In this document: positions 1-5,735 of the stretch, in pieces
Position numbering within the stretch: the stretch's first letter is position 1
Layout: each line of letters begins with the position of its first letter
DNA from: Chlamydiota bacterium
Lineage (GTDB): Bacteria > Chlamydiota > Chlamydiia > Chlamydiales > Waddliaceae
DNA length: 10,190 nucleotides
Assembly (NCBI GenBank): GCA_011065005.1
Contig: JAAKFP010000048.1
Coordinates: 1-10,190, forward strand
Direction: 5' to 3'
Made by a program: the position numbers and the translations under genes
The notes under the pieces: generated by a model
Databases searched by the model: none
What the model was told of the DNA's origin: nothing
Seen by the model: only the letters and a program-made list of their open reading frames with translations

Positions 1-122
1 CTCTGCTCCCTCAAGCGTTCAGTAACCAGATGTTATTTATCCTGGCTCAGAAGGCTTGTTTTATTCAAAAGGGGACGTTTGGAAATTGCTCCGGATGGGG
101 ACATTTCGTTATTGCCAGAACA
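1..122. mobile_element. Probable end of an insertion sequence (terminal repeats only)
   Basis: Two near-identical 19-base units lie in tandem with a 26-base period, at 71-89 and 97-115. Both read GGGGAC(G/A)TTT(G/C)G then two variable bases then ATTGC, with four mismatches. Multiple short repeats of this GGGGACATTTC...TTGC style are typical of the ends of IS21- or IS481-type elements, where they act as transposase binding sites. The element would extend left out of the window, with its outer edge near 122, where the sequence ends in CA as in many IS elements. Two plus-strand frames are open across 1-120 but neither gives a protein I recognise. No target-site duplication can be tested because the other end is absent. 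The IS family assignment is an inference. Confidence 0.35.
71..115. repeat. Tandem pair of 19-base repeats, 26-base spacing
   Basis: Units at 71-89 and 97-115 match at 15 of 19 positions. They begin GGGGAC and end ATTGC. They are the direct evidence for the insertion-sequence end reported over 1-122. Confidence 0.7.
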
Positions 123-183
123 TGAGTGAGAACAGAGAAACTACCATAATTACACCTTCTGCTAAATCCTTGTTTCAATTAGA

Positions 184-212
184 AACATAGCAGGATAAAT
201 TTAAATTGTCAA
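184..212 (-). promoter_or_regulatory. Candidate sigma70-type promoter reading leftwards
   Basis: On the minus strand a perfect -35 box TTGACA (207-212) is followed by a 17-base spacer and the -10 box TATGTT (184-189, four of six consensus bases). Transcription would start near 177 and run towards base 1, into the putative insertion sequence or the gene beyond it. The -10 box overlaps a small perfect hairpin, TGTTTC/GAAACA, at 171-187. No gene can be assigned to it within the window. Confidence 0.4.
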
Positions 213-279
213 GATTCTATACCGAATATCAACGAAACAAAATTTAATTTATATTGTTTAAGGTCAGCTATTTAGAGAG

Positions 280-1323
280 TTACTCCTCTCTCTCCAAAGG
301 ACTGGCATCTTCCATTTTGGCACTTGTTTCTTCCTCTTTAGATCCCAAGGTCTTTGTGGCAACAAATTTTGGTGAGGATTCTTCACGAACAAATCGTATG
401 TCGTCAAGGCTATCAATGATGAGTTCGCTCATTCCCATTGTGAAGGGGAAATACACCCTTACCCTGGTTCTCCCTTTCTCCTGTTCTTTGACTACCACTC
501 TACCATGAGCCCACACGTTTTTTAACTTTTTACTTCTCGCTATGACCCGATCCCATAGTTGAAGCTTTTCAAAAGAGCTCACTTTGTGAGAATCGTCAAT
601 GGTGTGTTCCGTTGCAGGAGCGCCAACGACCCCATTTAACTTCAACGTGCTTAATAGAAACTCTAATTCATGACCCATCTTTAAAACCTTATAGCCATTA
701 CAAAAATATATTAACCCCTCAAGTTGTTCTGCACTCTGAAGGAACTCTGCACATTCCCCCATCTCCTTTTCCCTCTTGTTGTTCGTCAAATAATTAACCA
801 ATTTATCTACAAGGAAAAGATAAAATCTCCTATTGGAAAACTCTTGCTCTTTGTCATACAAGAGCATGGTCTTATTCTCTAAAACAGCGTCCCAAAAAGG
901 AGCTGCAAAGGTCTTTTCAAGTTGCTTATCTTTGAGAATATGAAATAACAATTTCTTTGTAGGATTCTCTGGAATGATCTTTTGATATTCTACAACGTTC
1001 GAACCAGACAGCCTTCTTCTCTCCAAATCTACACGAGTATCGGACTTATTTAGATCAATCGCGTGCAAAAATATTTTGATGAGAAGAGAAGCTACGTCTT
1101 TTGCATCGATATCCTCCGGAAGAATAATCCTAAAATGGGGTAAAAGAGAAACCGCCTGTTGTGGATGTTTTAACAGGAGATGGGACATGAACGCAAAGGC
1201 TTCATCAACAAATTGATTGTGGAGGATCTGCTGATACATTTTAGGATTACTACACAAATATTCCCATACTCTTGACTGCCTCTCCTCCATTTCACTATAA
1301 GAAGGATATAGTAACACTGCCAA
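280..1323 (-). CDS. Fragment 4 of 4: unrecognised C-terminal region
   Basis: This frame is 347 codons long, from a TTG at 1323 with no convincing ribosome site. Removing one base from the GGGG run at 1328-1331 joins fragment 3 to it as SLKGILAVLLYPSYSEMEER. It is helix-rich in its first half (AFAFMSHLLLKHPQQAVSLLPHF begins near residue 43) and ends in a charged, probably disordered tail of about 35 residues rich in Glu and Ser. A possible beta region near residues 275-300 (GRTRVRVYFPFTMGMSELII) precedes the tail. No family is recognised. The stop TAA is at 280-282, with no convincing terminator after it. Confidence 0.5.
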   Translation of the reverse strand: MAVLLYPSYSEMEERQSRVWEYLCSNPKMYQQILHNQFVDEAFAFMSHLLLKHPQQAVSLLPHFRIILPEDIDAKDVASLLIKIFLHAIDLNKSDTRVDLERRRLSGSNVVEYQKIIPENPTKKLLFHILKDKQLEKTFAAPFWDAVLENKTMLLYDKEQEFSNRRFYLFLVDKLVNYLTNNKREKEMGECAEFLQSAEQLEGLIYFCNGYKVLKMGHELEFLLSTLKLNGVVGAPATEHTIDDSHKVSSFEKLQLWDRVIARSKKLKNVWAHGRVVVKEQEKGRTRVRVYFPFTMGMSELIIDSLDDIRFVREESSPKFVATKTLGSKEEETSAKMEDASPLEREE

Positions 1324-1936
1324 AATTCCCCTTTAAAGATTCTGCGGTAACCTTAAAAATAATCTCTTGGATGTCCTTAAAAGATGGAAGATTTTTTAGA
1401 GATTCCTTGCTAAACTTCCAAGTAAACTGAAGAGTTTCTGTTGTTTTATCATAGTAGGGATATTCCGAAAATTCGAAAAAAGAAATGAGACTTTCAAGGA
1501 AGATTCCTTTTGCATTGTTGTCCATTCTTCCATCTTGGTTGTGTCCAAACATCTTAAAATTTAAAAATGCCTCTTCCTTCTGACAATCGTAGGTGACCAA
1601 TACAACAACGCTATGATATTTTATGGGTATGTTGTATGTGGTTGTGATTAAGGGGTAAGCAATTTCTTGATCGAGCATGTGCCCTTTAATTTGAATGTTA
1701 CTGCCATAAAATGTTGTTCTATCTAATCGCCCCACTGCTGCTAACACCCTCTGCAAATCCTCGGGGAATCGCTCTTCTGGAAGGTGTCCTTCATGACAGT
1801 GTATACTTGCAAGGATGATCTGATGGAAAAGTGTAAAAAGCTCGTCAAGAGTATGCCCCTTTTTATCAAAATTTTCGGGAAACAAAACTCCGCTATTTAC
1901 ACAGAGTGCCTGAGCATTGAACTTTGGATCGGGCAA
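1295..1936 (-). CDS. Fragment 3 of 4: unrecognised middle region
   Basis: This frame is 213 codons long from TTG at 1936. The frame is open back to a TAG at 1955-1957, so the break that links it to fragment 2 must lie in 1897-1954. Undoing it by one added T in the TTT run at 1951-1953 gives a smooth join, RFSDRQLLPDPKFNA. The protein mixes helices (TLDELFTLFHQIILASIHCH) with a probable beta-rich stretch (KYHSVVVLVTYDC). It has no motif that I can place in a family. Its last residues, NFGSVTISFL, lie past the third shift and are probably not part of the original protein. Confidence 0.5.
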   Translation of the reverse strand: MPDPKFNAQALCVNSGVLFPENFDKKGHTLDELFTLFHQIILASIHCHEGHLPEERFPEDLQRVLAAVGRLDRTTFYGSNIQIKGHMLDQEIAYPLITTTYNIPIKYHSVVVLVTYDCQKEEAFLNFKMFGHNQDGRMDNNAKGIFLESLISFFEFSEYPYYDKTTETLQFTWKFSKESLKNLPSFKDIQEIIFKVTAESLKGNFGSVTISFL

Positions 1937-3048
1937 GAGTTGCCTGTCAGAAATCTAGGAACTTCAGTAGAGATTCCTTCACTTAGAAGGAGTAACGGTT
2001 TAACAACTTTCTGCTCAAATTGCTCCCATGTCTCCGCGAACTTCGTCGGCTCCTCAAAATCCTTCAGGTTGTTTTCCCATTGACGGAGATCACGATTGAA
2101 TTCTGAAAGGGGATATTCTTCTTGAAGTTCTTGGGTACTGTCCATTTCTGCGATGAGAGCATCCAAAAGAGGAACAGAACCCTCCGCCCTTTTGTAGAAG
2201 AGGATGAAATGATCATTCATCCACTCGGCGAGGATCCCCATCCCATCCAACTTGTTGATAAGATCTAACAATCGTCGATTTAGTACACGCGAGCTGCTTG
2301 AAGCTATCTCGTTTGCAAACAGACTCCAAGCCTGTTTCACCTCTTCTGAGAGAGCTAGAACTTTGACGCTATGATACACCATCATGCAAGTATAATGTTC
2401 TCTTCTTTTCATCAACTCTGAAGGGCTCACATCAACCTTGCTGGATGTTTTGCGTTTGGGAACTTCTATTCCCTTTGCAGTCTTTCTTTCATTGATAATC
2501 GCTCCCAATGAGTCGGAATTCAATATTCTTAAAGAAGCCTCCTGCATCAACATCGCTTCAAATCGACTCACAGTGTGCAAGCGTCTTTTTGGTTCTTTTC
2601 TCTGAAGGTGATCCTTACAAAGAACCATGGCATTGAGGAGAAGCTGCTTCCCGCGGTTAAACAAAATGTCATGTCCAAAATACTTTTCTTTACCCAACCT
2701 CTTCACAATTTGATAAAACACTACGACGAGATCTTTTGCAGCAGTATTGCCCTCCGCAACATCTTCTGATGCCAAGGATTCTAAAAGGGCTTCGAGAGTG
2801 GGATTTTCCCTAAATTCCCTAGAAAGCTGGTACCCTTTCAGGTCTATGGAATGGTACAACTCATCGAGAAATTCTTCAGAAATGGAATACTCCTTCAAAG
2901 ACTCTGTTGCAGCAATAGGGTGTTTCGACCATCCCTCTCTGATCACTTCATGATTCAATCCATCAGGATAGAGATAGTAGGTGTCGGTGGGAACCTTGTC
3001 ATTCACCATTCCTTCGTTGTGACCAAATGCCGCATTAATCACAGTCAA
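1897..3048 (-). CDS. Fragment 2 of 4: end of ATP-binding domain plus helical region
   Basis: This frame is open for 383 codons from a TTG at 3048, but that TTG is probably not a real start: no ribosome site precedes it, and the sequence continues the domain begun in fragment 1. Its first residues, TVINAAFGHNEGMVNDKVPTD followed by TYYLYP, match the PPDK_N stretch i-a-fGlnEgvV-G-v-pD-y. After about residue 30 the protein is mostly predicted helical and charged (for example EHYTCMMVYHSVKVLALSEE), and I do not recognise it. The last 10-14 residues, after VPRFL, are likely out-of-frame because the next frame continues as SDRQLLPDPKFNA. The fragment overlaps the next frame by 40 bases, which is too much for two real neighbouring genes with weak starts. 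Confidence 0.6.
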   Translation of the reverse strand: MTVINAAFGHNEGMVNDKVPTDTYYLYPDGLNHEVIREGWSKHPIAATESLKEYSISEEFLDELYHSIDLKGYQLSREFRENPTLEALLESLASEDVAEGNTAAKDLVVVFYQIVKRLGKEKYFGHDILFNRGKQLLLNAMVLCKDHLQRKEPKRRLHTVSRFEAMLMQEASLRILNSDSLGAIINERKTAKGIEVPKRKTSSKVDVSPSELMKRREHYTCMMVYHSVKVLALSEEVKQAWSLFANEIASSSSRVLNRRLLDLINKLDGMGILAEWMNDHFILFYKRAEGSVPLLDALIAEMDSTQELQEEYPLSEFNRDLRQWENNLKDFEEPTKFAETWEQFEQKVVKPLLLLSEGISTEVPRFLTGNSCPIQSSMLRHSV

Positions 3049-3977
3049 TTTAGGAGTCCCCCCCCATATTCCTGTGTATATCCAACACCACAGCAGAAAA
3101 TCTTATCCTCCGCTGGCTCTTCCTCGAATCTCTCTCCAATCATTTCCTGAAGCAATACCGGTATAAATGGTTCTGCAATAATATCCTGTTCTGCGGCGAG
3201 TCGTTGTGAAAAAGCGTTCTCAGAAAAATAGGATTCCACAACGGTACCCATCGCCTCCAAAATCGCTTCAACGTTCGGTTTTACACCTGAAATCGACTGA
3301 TACCCTCCCGCTAAGGCAAACTCCTTGGTATCTTCTCGACCCGTACTTCGAACCATACACAGTCCTTGAGTTTCTCCTAAAAACTTCTGGACCTCACTCT
3401 TTTTTTTGATTTTTTTACGGATTTTTTGCAGGGTTCCCTTTTTGGAGGAAGTGGAAAACGCCTTGTGAATCCCCTCACGTATGACCCTTAGCTGTTCCTT
3501 GCTTTCAGGAGATAACCCTTTGATATCATCTTCCTGATCCTTTTTGTGTATCACAACAAACGCTTTCCAATCTTTGTCAAAACTTGGGTAATTGTTCATC
3601 AGAAGGCTTTTCACTTCGTCGTGGGACAAGGGAAGATAATGCGGAACGTAGACCGGAATTCCCTCCTCCCTTAACTCCGCACAAATCTCCTCAAGGATGG
3701 ATAAATTTGCTGCCTTATTGCCATACAGCTCAGGAAGAATCGACCCTTTTTGCCTTAGTTTTGTCTTCGACGTAGGAGCCTTGCTCTTACTGCTTCGTCG
3801 CCAAAACGTTGCTCCACTTCGGGGCTGAGATATCGACGAACTCGCCACACTCTGAACCCTCTCGGCCCTTTTGGCCTCTTCCGTAACAGAATGTCCTCGG
3901 GAGAAGGTGTCCCTTTCTACAGGCTCCTTCCCTTCTCTTGTTTCCCATTTTCTACGTACCGAAGGATCAGCTTCCAT
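3045..3977 (-). CDS. Fragment 1 of 4: PPDK/PEP synthase N-terminal ATP-binding domain
   Basis: This is the 5' piece of the broken gene, 310 residues from ATG at 3977. A TTG four codons upstream (3989) is also open, but GGAG at 3984-3987 sits six bases before the ATG and favours it. Residues 1-80 are rich in Ser, Arg and Lys and look disordered. Family landmarks follow: YGNKAANL (85-92, the usual GGKxAxL segment), VRSTGREDT...LAGGYQS (209-228, the VRSSa-ED...AGqy segment that binds nucleotide) and IPVLLQEMIGE (272-282). A Lys-rich insert (about 179-195) is coded by long A runs, yet stays in frame. The last three residues, LLN, are out-of-frame junk after the G8 run. Such domains phosphorylate pyruvate or another acceptor with ATP. 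The acceptor here is unknown. Confidence 0.7.
   Translation of the reverse strand: MEADPSVRRKWETREGKEPVERDTFSRGHSVTEEAKRAERVQSVASSSISQPRSGATFWRRSSKSKAPTSKTKLRQKGSILPELYGNKAANLSILEEICAELREEGIPVYVPHYLPLSHDEVKSLLMNNYPSFDKDWKAFVVIHKKDQEDDIKGLSPESKEQLRVIREGIHKAFSTSSKKGTLQKIRKKIKKKSEVQKFLGETQGLCMVRSTGREDTKEFALAGGYQSISGVKPNVEAILEAMGTVVESYFSENAFSQRLAAEQDIIAEPFIPVLLQEMIGERFEEEPAEDKIFCCGVGYTQEYGGGLLN
3058..3065 (-). repeat. G8 homopolymer run inside the coding sequence
   Basis: Eight C on the plus strand, so eight G on the coding strand, code for the glycines of the YGGG segment. The observed length leads to the stop TGA ten codons into the wrong frame. Nine G would restore the ATP-binding domain. Runs like this change length by slipped-strand mispairing, and poly-G runs are known to vary in chlamydial pmp genes. 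Confidence 0.8.
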
Positions 3978-4018
3978 AAATAACTCCAATATTAGAATTA
4001 CAATTACCTTTATTACTT

Positions 4019-4027
4019 ATTATAACA
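4019..4027 (-). promoter_or_regulatory. Extended -10 promoter for the PPDK_N-like gene
   Basis: The coding strand reads TGTTATAAT: a perfect -10 box TATAAT at 4019-4024 preceded by the TG of an extended -10. A TTGACC box lies 14 bases further upstream, which is too close for a normal -35, so the extended -10 probably does the work. The start point would be near 4012, giving a leader of about 35 bases before the ATG at 3977. It lies just downstream of the preceding gene's stop at 4041. Confidence 0.5.
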
Positions 4028-4040
4028 AAGCCATTTTAGG

Positions 4041-5723
4041 TCAAAGTAGGCCATTAGCAATGAGCCAGTTGTGGAAGTCTTCCCAAAGTTGTGGGTCGAT
4101 GGTTTGGGTGTCGGCTAAAGCTGGGAGTGTTTCCTGCCAGGCTTTTCTTTCCCAATCACACGTTTTTTCTCGCTTATCGGGGTTCGCTTGCAGGTAGACC
4201 TCAAAGGCCTCGTCAGGATGCTCCCGAGAATAATCTATACTTTCTTGAAGCGCACTTTGAAAAGGAGTAACAAATTCGGGAGCTGTCTGTGGTGAATTTT
4301 CTCTAGCAATGATGATCAATTCATAATGGTTCGGAACTCCCAATTCTGCGAGGGGGAAATAATCTGTATCGACACCTAGCGAACGCAAATGAGCTCCTTC
4401 AATGTTCCAATAGGCACCGAAAATTGCGTCGACTTTTTTTGTTCCTAGCGTGCTGACTAGATCGAAGCTCACATTTTTCTTCTTCGCATTTGTGATCTGG
4501 TTCATTTTCAAAACTGTATCGAGATATCGCGTTTCAAAGCCATCGACACAATATCCTATCTTTTTATGATTGAGATCGGAGGATTTTTCGATCCCTATTT
4601 CTTTTCTGTAGAGAAAACTGTTCAGGGGTTCTTTGATGAGAATCCCTACTGGCTCCACACTAGCATTTTGTGCATTCGCATGCATGGTATAGATTGTATA
4701 AGACACTGCAAGGTCGGTCTGCCCCGAAGTAAGAAAAGGGATCGTATCTCCAGGATCTTGAGTTTTCTTGATGACAAGATCAATTCCATGTTTCTTGAAA
4801 ATTCCCTTTTCTACTCCAACATATAAGGGAACATGGTTTGGATTCGGAAGCCAGTCGAGAATAATACGAACCTCTTTTTTATTTGAGTCAGATTGTAGAC
4901 ATCCCAAAAGGGTGAGTCCGAAAAGAATAGCGACATGGGCTTTGGCCATTTTACTGAAACGAAACCGGATCGGTCTTCTGGTGGTGACTCTTTTCTCGAG
5001 GAGGACAGCAAGTACATATAGTCCCATACTGACAAATGTCAGACAAAACAAAGCACCGAAAGTCATTTCTAGGTCAGTAGCCCGACGGCTTTCAATCATC
5101 AAAAGTCCCAGCCCCGCCTGGGCACCGGCCCATTCTCCGGCTACAGCACCGATTCCTGCAAAAGCGGCGGAGATACGTATTCCTGCAAAAATGTAGGGCA
5201 AAGCCCAAGGGAGTTGCAGCTTAAAGAACATTTGCCATACAGAGGCCCCATTCATCTTAAAATAGTCGACAAGGTGTTGCGGAGTAGAGCGTAATCCTTG
5301 GTAAATATTCATTGTCAGAGGAAAAAATATCATAAGAGCTGTCGGGAAGACGATAGCGGCAAAAGACCAATCAAACCAGAGAATCATAATAGGTGCCAAA
5401 GCGAACATAGGCACACATTGGATCAGAACAAAAATAGGCTGCAACACCATGCGGCTTGCCACACAAAGGGTCATGAGCCATGCCGAAGGAAAGGCAATCA
5501 AAAAAGCCAAGAGAAATCCTCCAGCCATTTCACTGAGCGTCACCCCGGTATGGAATAGAAACCTGTCTCCCCTTTCCCAAATACACAAGAGGATGCTGGA
5601 GGGAGAGGGAAGAACAAAAAGAAGATGATCAAAAAAACGACTACAAACCTCCCACGTACAAAAAATAACGCTAAATGCGAGTACGGGGGCAAGAATTGTT
5701 AGGTGGCAACTTTTTATTTGCAT
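4041..5723 (-). CDS. Fused ABC transporter permease and substrate-binding protein for a thiamine pyrimidine precursor (ThiX-ThiY type)
   Basis: Residues 1-245 are an ABC permease with about six membrane segments and the cytoplasmic coupling loop (YFKMNGASVWQMFF...LPWALP, 154-176) that contacts the ATPase. Residues about 283-560 are an NMT1/THI5-like binding protein: LDWLPNPNHVPLYVG (289-303), GAYWNIEG (436-443) and GVPNHYELI (462-470) match the ThiY pattern, so the ligand is probably formylaminopyrimidine or hydroxymethylpyrimidine. Between them, MAKAHVAILFGLTLLGC (259-275) is a complete lipoprotein signal with lipobox LLGC. After a permease with its C-terminus inside, this segment would act as a seventh crossing and put the binding domain in the periplasm. 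The gene begins 12 bases after the HEAT gene. The ATPase (ThiZ) is not in the window. Family is well supported; the exact ligand is inferred. Confidence 0.85.
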   Translation of the reverse strand: MQIKSCHLTILAPVLAFSVIFCTWEVCSRFFDHLLFVLPSPSSILLCIWERGDRFLFHTGVTLSEMAGGFLLAFLIAFPSAWLMTLCVASRMVLQPIFVLIQCVPMFALAPIMILWFDWSFAAIVFPTALMIFFPLTMNIYQGLRSTPQHLVDYFKMNGASVWQMFFKLQLPWALPYIFAGIRISAAFAGIGAVAGEWAGAQAGLGLLMIESRRATDLEMTFGALFCLTFVSMGLYVLAVLLEKRVTTRRPIRFRFSKMAKAHVAILFGLTLLGCLQSDSNKKEVRIILDWLPNPNHVPLYVGVEKGIFKKHGIDLVIKKTQDPGDTIPFLTSGQTDLAVSYTIYTMHANAQNASVEPVGILIKEPLNSFLYRKEIGIEKSSDLNHKKIGYCVDGFETRYLDTVLKMNQITNAKKKNVSFDLVSTLGTKKVDAIFGAYWNIEGAHLRSLGVDTDYFPLAELGVPNHYELIIIARENSPQTAPEFVTPFQSALQESIDYSREHPDEAFEVYLQANPDKREKTCDWERKAWQETLPALADTQTIDPQLWEDFHNWLIANGLL

Positions 5724-5735
5724 CGTTCATCCAAG

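Larger units (their letters stand above)
280..3977 (-). pseudogene. PEP synthase/PPDK ATP-binding-domain protein, large, broken by three frameshifts
   Basis: Four overlapping minus-strand frames read as one protein of about 1,232 residues once three single-base shifts are undone: +1 base at the G8 run (3058-3065), +1 base somewhere in 1897-1954, and -1 base in 1295-1332. The corrected length, 3,699 bases, is divisible by three. Across the first shift the restored reading is GYTQEYGGGTPKLTVINAAF, which restores the GV-yt...G...i-A-fG-nEg motif of the PPDK N-terminal nucleotide-binding domain (family PF01326). Only that domain is recognisable. I see no phosphohistidine swivel motif and no PEP-binding barrel, so it is not a complete PEP synthase. 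A good ribosome site (GGAG, six bases before ATG at 3977) and a nearby extended -10 box suggest it was an expressed gene. It may be a decayed gene, a phase-variable gene, or a good gene with sequencing errors in base runs. Confidence 0.75.

Noticed and set aside
109..147. 12-residue minus-strand peptide (ATG at 147, TAA at 109) downstream of the leftward promoter, with an AAGG ribosome-like site
   Set aside because: It is too short to judge and extends into the insertion-sequence repeats. It could be a leader peptide, but nothing supports this beyond the spacing.
171..187. TGTTTC/GAAACA hairpin as a terminator of the broken gene
   Set aside because: The stem has six mostly A-T pairs and no T run follows, so it does not fit an intrinsic terminator.
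3400..3427. Long A runs on the coding strand in the PPDK_N-like gene as further slip sites
   Set aside because: The reading frame remains intact across them and codes for a plausible Lys-rich segment, so no shift is indicated.
4811..5035. 74-codon minus-strand frame inside the fused transporter
   Set aside because: It overlaps the permease-binding protein junction in another frame. I checked whether it signals a frameshift there, but the main frame continues smoothly through the lipobox.
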